Shown here piece by piece: positions 54,039 through 64,000 of a stretch of 64,000 nt of DNA; positions within the stretch are counted from its first letter, which is position 1, and each line of letters starts with the position of its first letter. The notes beneath the pieces were generated by a model, which saw only the letters and a program-made list of their open reading frames with translations, made no database searches and had not been told where the DNA came from. The translations under genes were made by a program, and so were the position numbers. Origin of the DNA: Aedes albopictus (Eukaryota; Arthropoda; Insecta; Diptera; Culicidae); NCBI RefSeq assembly GCF_035046485.1, contig NC_085137.1, forward strand, positions 1,031,977-1,095,976, read 5' to 3'.

Positions 54039-55174
54039 CACTGTGGTGCATTACACTAGTTTACAAAATAAAACGAAAGTCGTGAACATCTGTCAACGAT
54101 CAAAATTTTTGAAGCATAATGTAGCGCTGATTTCGAAACCGTGCTTCAAAAAAATTAAAGTAGAACAGTTTTTTAATTTGAGCTCAATATCGAGTTTTAC
54201 AACTTTTTAAAATATGGAATTTAATAAATCTCAAATATCTTGCGTTTTGTTCAACCAATTTTAAATCTTTTTCCATAAATTAAAAGCTGAATATAATACC
54301 ATTCGATCATCTGAATGCAGGTTTCGCATCAGACTGATGAAATTCGAGATAATGGCGAGTTTTGGGGACGATCTCCTTAAATTTTAGCAAATTTTCCAAA
54401 AATATATGAAGAAATGTATTTTTTTTTTCAATAAGAAAAAATCAATTTAAAAATTCTTTCTCAACGTTTATTTGACATTTCATATGTAGGCGAGTTACAG
54501 TCAGCTCAATCGGAGCATTGATTACGGAGAATGAGATGTGTGAAATGAGCGACTTTGCTTGAAAATAGAACAAAAATTGATTTCAAATCATCAACCTTGT
54601 ATGGAAAGTCGAAAAAATTTCCGCTCTACTGTAATTTTTTTCCTTCGCGTTTTCGAACTCGGGGCATGATTCTACACCAAAAACGATCATCAGCTTACCG
54701 AGTTCAAAAATGCTGTAAACTAGTGTAATTGATCGGACAAACGCTGATTTTCATACAAAATGGCCATGTTTTAGATGCTGTAACTATAGTTTGCTTTGAT
54801 TGATTGAGCTCAATTTTTGACACGAAACTACAAATATGCTGAATTTTACGTGTACGAAGTATAAAATGTTTTTGTTCACAGGTCTGGGCGTGGCAAACCA
54901 TTGAAAATATTGCAAAAGTGATCGGACAGCGGCACGCGTGTAAATCAAAGGGGTACCGCTGTCCGATCACTTTTGCAATATTTTCAACGCCTTGCCACGC
55001 CCAGATCTGTGAACGAAAACATTTTATACTTTTTATACGTAAAATTCAGCATATTTGTAGTTCCGTGTCAAAAATTGAGCTTAATCCACCAAAGCAAACC
55101 ATAGTTACAGCATCTCAAAAATGGCAATTTTGTATGAAAATCGGCGTTTGTCCGATCAGTTATGCACCACAGTG
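54039..55174. mobile_element. TA-flanked foldback element (about 462 bp) split by a nested MITE
   Basis: Outer ends CACTGTGGTGCATTAC and, on the other strand, CACTGTGGTGCATAAC, both flanked by TA (54037-54038, 55175-55176). Apart from the insertion at 54054-54725 the two arms pair over about 215 bp: TGATCGGACAAACGC(T/C)GATT, CATACAAAATGGCCA, AAATATGCTGAATTTTACGT, GGGCGTGGCAA, and at the centre GTGATCGGACAGCGG against CCGCTGTCCGATCAC. A fragment of the same family is at 56985-57088. Confidence 0.85.
54054..54725 (+). mobile_element. 672-bp TA-flanked MITE nested in the foldback element
   Basis: Ends CACTAGTTTACAAAAT and, on the other strand, CACTAGTTTACAGCAT, with TA on each side (54052-54053, 54726-54727). 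The interrupted arm of the host element resumes right after. A truncated relative in reverse orientation lies at 3151-3465. No ORF. Confidence 0.85.
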
Positions 55175-55184
55175 TATGTATGTA

Positions 55185-55389
55185 CATTAGAGTGTCCCAA
55201 AATAGGAAAAGTGTCGAAAAGTTAATTTGCTCACCCCTAGAATGATAGATTAGGGTCTTAGCAACAATAAGTCCATACACGAAAACTCAATCAAAAATTA
55301 TTTAGAGGTTGCACGCATCAATTTTATGTGAAATGGATGATTTTTGGTACTTTTACCAAAAATATGCTCATATGAGTTGAAAAATATAA
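55185..55389. repeat. Unclassified dispersed-repeat-like stretch
   Basis: ACATTAGAGTGTCCCAAAAT starts it; this phrase is familiar to me from Aedes repeats. Weak support. Confidence 0.35.
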
Positions 55390-56077
55390 CACGCAGAAAA
55401 ATGGCACTTGTTTAAAACAATTAAACGCATGGTTGATTTTCAAACTGAGAATTAACTTATTCCAAAGTTATATTTAATTGTTTTCATTTACAGTTTATCG
55501 ATAAAAACAACCGATTACCTTCATTTCATATAATGTCAAAAATTTCATTTGTTTCAACAACATAAACATGGTCCGAAAGCACTCACACAGCTATAAAATG
55601 CTTACGCGAACATCGCCACAACGAAGAGGGTGTAGGAAATTCATCACGCCAACTTCCAAGTGCAGCTTTGCCCGTGATGGATAACACGCAGGAACTCACG
55701 ACAGCATCCACAAAAAGTTGATCGGTATCGCCTTTTTTGTCGTTTGTTAGTCGTTCTCCTCCCCATCCGCTTACCGACGGTCTAAAAACAGATTTCTGGG
55801 CTGCCGCAGTTGCTGCCATCACCAACACAATCACATTCCGGGTTTGTTAGTGGCAAAAGTGCTGTCGTTTGAATCAATCCATTATTTCATGTTGAAAATA
55901 CCATATCTCTGTTTGTTTTAACAAACTGTCAAAAATTTCGACAAATGAAAATATTTGTATTATCAAACAATAGAACAGTTCAGTTTAAACTAGAAATCAG
56001 TTTGTCGCTATAGTAAACTGAAAAATTGGTTGATTTGAACTAGAATTTAATTGTGTTTACAATTTATTTTTCTGCGT
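55390..56077. mobile_element. 688-bp TIR element with a GC-richer core
   Basis: Ends CACGCAGAAAAATGGCACTT and, on the other strand, CACGCAGAAAAATAAATTGT. The outer parts are AT-rich with AACAATTAAAC/AACACAATTAAA. The core (about 55565-55860) is GC-richer and holds an 83-codon minus ORF (55583-55834) with a hydrophobic alanine-rich start. Function unknown; the core may be captured genomic sequence. Target duplication unclear. Confidence 0.6.
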
Positions 56078-57091
56078 GAAGAAATAAAAGTCATCAATCT
56101 CAGTTAATCATAGCTCTGGGTAACGCAAACAAGGTTAGGTCTTTAAAGTTCACTCCATATATTTAGCAGAAGATAAAATATCTAGACTTTATTAGCATTT
56201 TTTTTTTTCAAAATGCTCAATTCATAAGATTTTGTTTTTCCTGTGATTGAAATTTTCCTTATTTTGTAGCAAATTTTGTGTAGATCATTTCGGCTGAAAA
56301 CGGTTTTGAGTTATCTCCTTCATGGGTCCAGATATTGGTTTAATAGTGATAACACAATCATTGAAAAAATCGGGGATTTCCACGATGTTCGTTTTTGTTC
56401 ACTAATTTCCATGACTACCATGCAAATAAAACAACATAAAACTTAGATCCATTCGAGACCTTTGAGGACGCCCAGCTTGTAAATAGGTCCGTCGGGTGCC
56501 TATTATTTTGTATGAATGATTGCGCTGTACTGATGTTGTGGAACTCAGAATAAAGTTACTTGATACGTAGAATCATTGCGTTTATTTTTATAAATTTATT
56601 ATCTGTCACATATTATCATCCATATTATATTATGAACATAATTGAGACCTTTTTATTCGGCATATACCGAAAATTTTAAAAATCTGTCGGGAGATAAGAC
56701 ATCATGATAGCATCTTAATACTTGTGTCATTACACTAATGGCTTCAATTTTATTCAATAAATTGCTAGCAACCAGCGAGCACCTTCGTCTCATCATATTC
56801 GGCCTTGCTCTCGAACGCCGAGCATTATATGAATGTGGGCGAAAACCATATCAATGTCATTGGAAAAGCGATCCGATATAGCTTATTAATCTGATTTTTT
56901 TACATTGAACGGCAAATCAATCGAACTTGCAACTCAATAGCAGCAAAGATCGGATCGCCCAGAGCCGGAAAATTCACGTCGACAAAATGGCCATCTTTGA
57001 GATGCTGTAAGTATGGTATGTTTCGGTGGATTGAGCTCAAAATTGGCCATTTTGTATGAAAATCGGCGTTTGTCCGATCAACTATGCATCA
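56078..57091. other. Non-coding stretch with a foldback-element fragment at 56985-57088
   Basis: The fragment (ACAAAATGGCCATCTTTGAG, TTGAGCTCAAAATTGGCCAT, AAAATCGGCGTTTGTCCGAT) belongs to the family of 54039-55174. The rest is AT-rich and unassigned. Confidence 0.5.
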
Positions 57092-57235
57092 CATCTTCTT
57101 CTTCTTGATTATGGCTCGACGTCCTCACTTGAACTTGGCCTGCCTCTCTTAAACTTAGTGTTCTTTCAGCACTTCCACCGTTGTTAGTTGAAGGGTTCTC
57201 TTTGCCTGCCATTGCATGAATTTGTATATTGTGAG
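57092..57235 (-). mobile_element. Truncated family C SINE
   Basis: TCTTCTTCTTCTTGATTATG, GGCCTGCCTCTCTTAAACTT, AGTGTTCTTTCAGCACTTCC and TGCATGAATTTGTATATTGT correspond to the 3' portion of the copy at 21490-21756, in the same orientation; the tRNA head is missing. Confidence 0.82.
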
Positions 57236-57357
57236 GCAATCTATATTTTCGTACTCTTTGAAATTTGTGCGACAGTCCAGTGGTGAACTAAATGCGCGAT
57301 ATGAAAACAAGCTGCGCTGTGCACATTTACAGTGTGAAAGTACATCTCTGCATGATA

Positions 57358-57920
57358 CACTGAACGAAAACCCCATCCTGAAATCGACTGATTTGTCCGA
57401 CCATTCATTCCAAATTACCAAAATCGTGTTTTCGAATGACGAATCAGTCATACGGCAATCATCCTAAAAAGCGGATGACGATCATCTTGTTCCCGTATGA
57501 GTCGACGCAGGCTATGTAAATGAATATTAGTTGCAGAGCGTAGGCCGCTCAGATGCACCAAATTCATTCATCGATAGCGTAACAAGTTCCTTGATCGTGA
57601 CACCCGGGTCGTTGACAATTTTGTGTCGCATGTCTTGGACATGCCAACTTTTTTTTGAACAGGATGCCCGCGAGGGTATCCTGGTCACTAAGCACATCAT
57701 ATTTTTGTAAAAGATACATAGCGGTGACATTATTGTTATCAATCGCTAAAAAACAAGGTTGCTCGACCATATGGTCGACATTCAATTTTCATATCACTGT
57801 CATCCGGTTTTAGGATGACATCATTCGGTCGGTGGGCCATACGGTTTCCGACCAAATGTCGTTAAGGGGCGTGATCGTATCGCCTCTCAGTTGATCTTGG
57901 GCGGGGGGTTTCGTTCAGTG
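57358..57920. mobile_element. 563-bp TA-flanked TIR element with a broken internal reading frame
   Basis: Ends CACTGAACGAAAACCCC and, on the other strand, CACTGAACGAAACCCCCC, flanked by TA (57356-57357, 57921-57922). On the minus strand two frames with ordinary composition follow one another: NNNVTAMYLLQKYDVL then, after a frame change near an A run at about 57650, WHVQDMRHKIVNDPGVTIKE. That looks like a once continuous coding segment, source unknown. Confidence 0.72.
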
Positions 57921-58525
57921 TACTTATATGGTAGAGTTATGAAATAATTGTGTAAGTGTGTACGCGCGTCTATTTGTGTATGTAGCACTACGAATAACAG
58001 TTTAAGGAAAGATGAATAAATTTAATAATTGTATGTAGGGTTTTCGACCCCATTTTCGGCACTAGAAGTAAACATAATTGTGCATTACCTAAACTCACAA
58101 CGAAACGGCCAGTTTCGTCCTTTTCTTTCATCTGAATCAGATACCTTATTGCGTGAACTTGTTGATAACTGTGATTGTTGTGAAAATTGTCTGCCAAAAA
58201 GTGGATTTTGAGCCAGTTTACTGCACCAAGTCTAGCGCCACTACCAGCCGTCACAGACGGAGGAAATGTCTATTCCAGAATCGTCACACTTCACTAGTAC
58301 AGTAGAAACAACTTCACTTTATAGAACATCACCACTTTACAACTTTCTAACTTTATTAGATTTCTACACTTTACAGATCAACTTTATTTACTTGCAGATT
58401 GCTTACAAATGAGATCTTGCGAGACGACAAGTAGACAAGCCTTCCAACCCGATCAGCTGGGCTGACCGCGCTGCCAGGAATCAAATCTAACTTTGAGCCC
58501 GTTAGCACCGTCCACTGCGTGAGAA
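57921..58525. other. Non-coding stretch, nothing recognised
   Basis: No element or exon assigned. Confidence 0.3.
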
Positions 58526-58599
58526 GTGGAAATCTCACGTAGTGCGGCCAGAATGTTGGTGCTCTTAGTTGTTGTTTTGCTGCAGCGCATATTCGCAAA

Positions 58600-58850
58600 T
58601 CTTGGGAAGTTAATTCCGAAAGTGAATTGTACGTCGCATGAAGAAGCAACGAGTAGGCCTATCAGTCTGACCTCTTTTTATTTGAAATGCTTAGAACGTA
58701 TAGTCTATCATTACATCCGTAATGTTCATCTGGCTAATATGCCTCTTCATGTGAAGCATCATGCATATCAATCTGGTAAGTCCACTGTCACTATTTTACA
58801 CAAAGTTTTTTACGATATCGATACAGTAAGTACCCGATATTGTCAGCCTC
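58600..58850 (+). pseudogene. Reverse transcriptase relic of a second non-LTR family
   Basis: The frame reads LGKLIPKVNCTSHEEATSRP, ISLTSFYLKCLERIVYHYIR and PLHVKHHAYQSGKSTVTILH. This matches the Jockey/CR1-type RT pattern: IPK...RPISLTSF.LKTLE, a .YIR helix and the PLH..QHAYQ.GKSTETALH motif. Only this N-terminal RT segment is left; similarity fades after about 58830. The enclosing ORF (58526-59101) extends beyond it by chance. Confidence 0.85.
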
Positions 58851-59319
58851 ATTTTGCGACAAACTTCTTGCTCTCATTATCTTACAGTCAAATTTTAACT
58901 GATTTATTATTGTTTATCATCAACCTACAACTGAGATGCAGAACATACAGGGATAAAAAGTTTGAAAACCTCTTTAAGTTTTTGCAGAGAGCAAAACATA
59001 TGTTCCGAGAAGGGGCTGACCAAATCGGGTCTTTTATGTATAGCATTCACTTAATCTTCATTGCATATTTTTATGTGCTGGTATTCAGCCATCTTTGCTG
59101 ATTTTTTTTTTCTGCTGATAGGATTCAGCAATACGAATTACTGAATATCAGCAATTATTTTTTCCATTTGCAGAACCATCCAGCAATTTTGACGCTGGAT
59201 CAGTAACGTTGTGCTGAAATTCAGCAAAAAAAATGCTGCAATTGGCTTCTTAAACGGTGTTTAGATAATTGCATATTCCGAATCTGCATTCCAAACTGAG
59301 ACTAAATCCAAATTTTCAT
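58851..59319. other. Non-coding stretch with TTCAGCA/GCTGAAT runs
   Basis: 59.07-59.24 kb repeats GCTGAnATTCAGCA-like words. No gene. Confidence 0.35.
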
Positions 59320-59610
59320 GATTTTCGGTGCCCGAAAACCTATTTAAAAATCAATTTGAAGTTTGTATGGGTGCTATTTGTCGAATCACCCCTCGTCGCA
59401 TTTTGTACTGGGCGCAGCTGTCAAGCAGTTGCTCAGCTGTCAAAAGGTGATTTCAAAAAATCTCTTTGAAAAGGTACCAAAATAAAGTTCTAAAAATCTG
59501 AAAAAAATCATAGTGGCTCAGGAAAAGGTGCTCTTTCGTATTAAAACAAGACATCACTACATTTTATAAAATTTGAATACCCAATTGGAAAGTCAATAGG
59601 GTAAGAAATT
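59320..59610 (+). repeat. Dispersed repeat, copy 2 (partner at 12790-13080)
   Basis: Shares AGCTGTCAAGCAGTTGC, TGTCAAAAnGTGAT and AATAAAGTTCTAAAAATCTG with the 12.8-kb copy. Confidence 0.65.
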
Positions 59611-60229
59611 AAAATTTGAACTAGTTAAAATGTAATCTTAATTTGAACTAGTTTGAAATTCATTGAAAAGACGTACTTTTTTAGCAAATATTGTCCCAAA
59701 AAAGATGTTAAATAGCTTTCCGTAATATAATCTAATAACATAAACTTTAAAAGCATTGAGAAAAGCGTTTTTGCCATCGAAAATAAGCAATTGAAAAATC
59801 GCTGTGATTTTCACCTATTTCCCCCCAGAGAAATCATATATTCGGTGCACCCATATAACTCAAGCATTGCATCACACGCAATAAGTGAATACGTCAAATG
59901 AAAGCTTATTTATCGTAGAATCCAACCAACCGAATAATATTCCGCATTATTTGTCATAAAATTGTCAAATTTAAGTGATTCTTACTTGGAGAATGTTATC
60001 TTAAGTTGAACCATTTGTAATCTAAATTTGAACTAGTAAACGGGGGCGAGCTTCCAGTGTAGGCCTGCAGATTGCGCTAGTGGTTGCTTTGTTTACTCTT
60101 GGGGGATGAAAAATGTCTTGGTTCGAGCAAAGACCACGGTCCATACAAATTTTAAATTTTAAGAATGAACGAAAGACCACGCGGGAGGGGGGGGAGGGTT
60201 TTCGGAAGTGGCACCATAGTATTTACCGC
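59611..60229. other. AT-rich non-coding stretch
   Basis: TTTGAACTAGTT recurs (59.61, 59.64, 60.02 kb). Nothing else recognised. Confidence 0.35.
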
Positions 60230-60592
60230 ACAGAACTATGATAAATTATGGCCGAAAACGACATTCATGGGAAGCTTCCATGTTGGATGAAAACTGCAAT
60301 GCAGATCCGGCTAAGTTGTTCGTTTTTCTGGTGGCATGAATACCATCGGCAGAATAATAGGTAGAGCTGCACGCTCGCTCGAAACACAATGCAGCTAAAT
60401 GCAGACCGGTGATGAATGCATCAAAAACAAAGCACATGCTGGTAGGTGGAACTGATCGAGATAAAACAAGCCTTGGCAGCAGTGTTCAGTAGACAAGGGA
60501 TAACTTCGAAGTGGTGGAGAATTCAATCTCGTTTCCTTGCTAACGATTGGGCGTACACATGAGCCATAGAATACGAAAGTGCATCATCAGTG
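60230..60592 (+). pseudogene. Non-LTR reverse transcriptase relic, C-terminal part
   Basis: It reads HARSKHNAAKCRPVMNASKT, KHMLVGGTDRDKTSLGSSV and, in another frame, DNFEVVENS, matching the segment after the FADD box of the family seen at 17.2-19.7 kb. Several stops. It is cut off by the SINE that starts at 60597. Confidence 0.78.
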
Positions 60593-60596
60593 TTTT

Positions 60597-61040
60597 TTTT
60601 TTTAATTCGTCTATCACTTAACCTAATTTAACAGCTCTTTTGTCCACTAGGGCACTGCGTGAGCGATTCCTATTGGCAACTGCGCTTACACTTTGTACAG
60701 CGCCTAAATATATTCTATTCTAATTCTACTATATCGAACTGGTTGCCATTTGTGCTGCTGTCACTTTTCTACCCTGTCCATGGTAGAATGATGAGCACGA
60801 GGATGTTGATGTGTGGCTCTTGTTCCTTTTCCAGTCCGATTGGGGGTTCATTAGGAACTGCCGTTAGCCAATATCCAAGTTTCCGGGTCCGTTAGAGCAT
60901 ATGCTCAGAAGAGGGTCAGGTGTCAGCCGCTCTCGGGGGAAAGAGCAACTGACGAAAAATTGCATGTGCCAGGGCTGGGATCGAACCCATGACCATCCAT
61001 CTATAAAGTGAGCGTGGGACCACTACGCCACGGGCCCCGC
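60597..61040 (-). mobile_element. tRNA-derived SINE (family A, copy 2)
   Basis: Poly-T at the left is the A tail; the minus-strand head carries the B box GGTTCGATCCC and GTCATGGGTTCG context. The body matches 1097-1528 almost throughout (TGTGCTGCTGTCACTTTTCT, CACGAGGATGTTGATGTGTG, TTCCGGGTCCGTT). No clear target duplication. It lies at the end of an RT relic. Confidence 0.85.
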
Positions 61041-62522
61041 CTGTGAACTGAGTTGTATGACGTATAAATGGTCACTCAATGTAGAATAATACCATAAGTC
61101 CTGTCCGTTTCAAAAACATGATGCCTTCGAAAAAGATGTTCAGCAGGTTTAGAACTACCAGACTGAAAAATATACATTAGATACAGCCATCAAAGAGCAC
61201 TAGTCAACTCGGCAACTTGAGCTTATAAAACTTGAAACACTAAAGAACGGTCATGCACAGAACAGATGTGTATCTTCGAACAAATTTGAAGTTTCGAGGT
61301 GGAAGTCGTAAAAATTTCACTTGGAGAACTAGATTGGAATGAATTTCCTTGGAGAAATAAAAAATAATCAAAGCGTGCCTCGCTCCCGCCCTATACTCGC
61401 TGTACAAAAAAGCTTGCTTTCCACCACCAGGTTCGCTAGTGTCCAGCAATCAAACGAGCGGCTCTTTTCGTGATGAAGATTCACCCCCGTGGGTCATGCC
61501 TAGGTATTGCACACTTTGTAACAAGCTCTTTGGCAGCACATTAACTCAAGAGTGAGCACTTTCAGCATTGGCGTACGTCACGAGGATTAAGCGCTACCCA
61601 TCCATTAATCAAGCACTCTTCGCCGATGCTTGCTCTCATGCAGAATCCCCAGTCCATACATTTTGAATACATTATTTCACTAAATCCTGGATAGAGATAT
61701 TGCGGAAAAACGGCACTTTCCTCGTGCCCTCCTTCGCCACCTGCACCACCCATCGCTGGGTTTATCTCACTCACAATGCCACTGACCACACGAACGCACG
61801 AAGAAAGGAAATCTCGAAAACACGGAACACTAGCAACAACCAACAAAGCCGGATTCTGTTTCGACTTAGGCTTAGGCGGAAAAGTTTACCCGCGCCACAA
61901 AAGAAAACAACCCTATCCAACCAAGCAGGCCACTTTGCTTTATCTATCTTAACGCCGCGCCGTCGTCGATCCAAGTCACCATTTGGTGGAGCTCGCTTTC
62001 CCCGCACTCACGCACTGACTGTTACCATGGGTACGCAACAACAGGCAGGAGGCGGCACAACAAGGATAGGGTGGGACATTAGTTAAAGCTGCGTGAGCTG
62101 CGCGCAGTAAAGAAGGAAGCATCTCGAATAATAATTACCCCTCACATTGTTACCATTAATGTACACTTGTTTCTGAAATTGGCTCTATGTGTGAACGGAG
62201 AATAGTTGGCATCCTCGCTCGGCTCGGCTCGGATGACTCTTGGCTTGCTTGGTGGATCGGCGCGGCGGCGCTTTCGTGATTGCGTTGTTTGTGCTTTTGC
62301 GCAGCACAGCAGAGCGCGGTCGAATGGGGAAGCCAGCCAGTTTTCTCCAAGGTGTGATTGCAGTTGCAGGAGATTTTTCTATTAAACGCAGAAGCCTGCG
62401 TGGTGTTTGCCGGCGGGCCATTGCAGCCCGAGTTAAAGTGGACACTCGAATGAGAAGGGTATTGAGAAGCCTTTTTTCGCGTTTGGCATCGACTACTTTT
62501 CCATTTTTCACCAATAACTCTA
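61041..62522. other. Unique stretch, GC-richer from 61.44 kb
   Basis: No repeats recognised. ORFs on both strands overlap (128 codons plus at 61700, 137 codons minus at 62156, 104 plus at 62240); none is supported by motifs or splice signals. Confidence 0.3.
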
Positions 62523-62659
62523 CCCAAGTAACATTTTTTAGTCAAATAGACTAGAAGAGGTTCTTTCAACCATCATAAAACCAAAATAAAAGGTACAAGG
62601 TTTTATGACGGTCGTCAAAACCTCTACAAGACTAATTGATCATCAAAATGATACTTGGG
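62523..62659. mobile_element. 137-bp foldback MITE with CTA duplication
   Basis: Ends CCCAAGTAACATTTTTTAGT and, on the other strand, CCCAAGTATCATTTTGATGA; GACTAGAAGAGGTT and GTCTTGTAGAGGTT follow, then CATCATAAAACC against CGTCATAAAACC. CTA flanks both sides (62520-62522, 62660-62662). A three-base duplication fits the mosquito 3-bp MITE type. Confidence 0.85.
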
Positions 62660-64000
62660 CTAGACTCGTTCGCGAAGCAAATAAACTAACCGGATTTTAT
62701 TTTATCCTTTAAAAGGAGGCTGATGAGACATTAACCTTCTTGGTGAAGCATTTGCCAAAAAAAAAAAACAAAATAAACTTCAAATGTGCAAACAAGTTGT
62801 TCTCGGGATACGCACTAAGGCAAACATCTTAAATTTCACGTTTCTAGCAAAGCCAACGACCAAACACTGTTAAGGGTCTTTGGACAATGATGCCAGATGT
62901 CAAATTTTCTAAGCAAATGTTTATCCAAATGTGATGATTTTTTTTTATCTAGTTCGTTTGAATTTGATGATTACTCGATTTCAGAATCACTCTGCAAATT
63001 CGACCAAAGTCATCGAAATTCGGCGGATTTGGCAACGTCTGCCCAGTTTCGTACAGCCTCCTATTGCCAATGCTCTCTACTATTGTCTACCATCGCATCG
63101 TAAGCTCCGCCGACTAGGTACCGGCGGAATATTGTTACGCGAGGAGATGCTCTACCCACTTTGGTCGTCATGGCACACTACTGTGAGCTAAGCACGGAGC
63201 GCAGCAAGCCTTCGCGGGTCCGCTGCATATCCTATTTATTATAACTGCTATTATTCGCAATCGCTTCGCATGCATTGCAACAGCAACAGCAACCGCAGCA
63301 GCCAGCCAGCATGCATGCGAACTTGTACAATAACCTGACAGGCTGCCCAACTGCATTTAGACCCAACGCTCTGCGCGCGGCTTCGACTCGGGCTGTGTGA
63401 ATGAGAGAAGAGGCTCACTATAAGGGTAACACTTATCGCACCCCCCTTTGGACGGTGCCTCCACTCCGCTATGCACAGTAATGAATACGGGGGGAGGTGA
63501 GCAATCGGTTGAGTCGAGTCGGTCGAGGAAAAGTTGTTTTTCGCTGTCTTCCCGTTGCTATCTCCTCTGGTCCAGCGTACCAGTGCATGTACAGTAAAAT
63601 TTATTGTTTCTTCTTCATTTGTTATAACAATGTACCGGGGCCGGAGTGACTTTTCCCGCTTCTTCTCCGGAGAAGGGGCTTTTCCACACCAGCATCAATC
63701 TCTTCCTGATTTCTATGTTATTACGCTTTGGCCGTTGCTTCTTCGTCCGAGGGCAGAGTCTAGGTGGAAATTAGCCTCCGATGCGTCGTCGCCTGCTAGG
63801 CTTTACTAATCTTCATCGCGGCGACACAGGAGAAAAGGCGGCAAGGCAAGGAGCCCTAGTAGGCCGTGTTGCCGTGCTGTGATCATTTATAATCGTAAAA
63901 GTACGTATGCAATGCGTTCGCGAAAGGAGTCCGGTTTTTCTTCTCTTGCCATTTTCAGCGCACATTCGTTTTCGCATTATCAGTGGCGATGCTTAGAAAA
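62660..64000. other. Unique stretch, GC-richer from 63.0 kb to the end
   Basis: CAACAGCAACAGCAACCGCA and GCATGCATGCGAAC near 63.28-63.32 kb, TCGAGTCGGTCGAGG near 63.51 kb. No repeats or convincing ORFs. Possible regulatory or untranslated exon DNA. Confidence 0.3.

Noticed and set aside
4053..63870. Repeated words GTAGTAGGCCGT and AAGTAGGCCCAGT in GC-richer islands
   Set aside because: Matches of 11-13 bases are expected by chance at this window size; no longer shared context.
1..64000. Endogenous viral elements, mitochondrial or Wolbachia insertions, rRNA
   Set aside because: I scanned the translated ORFs and sequence for recognisable capsid, polymerase, NADH/cytochrome or bacterial signatures and found none; a homology search could still find short decayed ones.

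Overview
The window looks like nuclear DNA of a culicine mosquito, most likely Aedes. The evidence is its repeats: tRNA-derived SINEs that match my memory of Aedes Feilai, many short TIR and foldback elements, long degenerate arrays around GGAATTCC/CCTGGA, and relics of a non-LTR reverse transcriptase common in Aedes. The genus is an inference from repeat content; no search was run. I find no convincing host protein-coding gene. Every ORF above about 100 codons lies in a tandem array, in a transposon relic, or in GC-richer DNA without recognisable protein features or splice context. The window reads as a large intron or intergenic region.

Layout. 0-3.5 kb: a SINE, a Feilai-like SINE, a 12-bp-period array, palindromic repeats and a truncated MITE. 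3.7-5.1 kb: a GC-richer island. 6.3-7.5 kb: a complete 1.19-kb mini-LTR retrotransposon with two identical 83-bp LTRs and no ORF; its interior holds about eight hairpins of one design with compensatory base changes. 14.5-16.0 kb: a 1.51-kb TA-flanked element with about 215-bp inverted ends, each holding two copies of the same terminal motif (IR/DR layout). 17.2-19.7 kb: one RT pseudogene split by later DNA. 19.7-20.1 kb: a SINE inside a Feilai-like SINE. 22.7-24.7 kb: a local tandem duplication in which one copy carries two transposons and the other preserves both empty sites. 28.9-34.5 kb: mostly 12-bp-period arrays, holding an 824-bp tRNA-headed retroposon with a 19-bp target duplication and a solo LTR. 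34.5-37 kb: a satellite of about 150-bp monomers. 40.6-42.4 kb: a satellite of about 303-bp monomers. 43.1-44.3 kb: a poly-T tandem repeat and a palindrome carrying tRNA-like sequences. 47-50 kb: more 12-bp arrays. 53-58 kb: foldback and TIR elements, one nested in another. 58.5-61 kb: RT relics of two families. 61.4-64 kb: GC-richer DNA with one small MITE.

GC-richer islands (about 3.7-5.1, 10.5-11.9, 20.3-20.9, 26.4-28.7, 38.3-40.2, 46.2-46.9, 51.2-52.7 and 61.4-64 kb) are largely free of recognisable repeats. They are the best places to look for cis-regulatory DNA or missed non-coding exons. The most novel observation is the covarying hairpin array inside the mini-LTR element.
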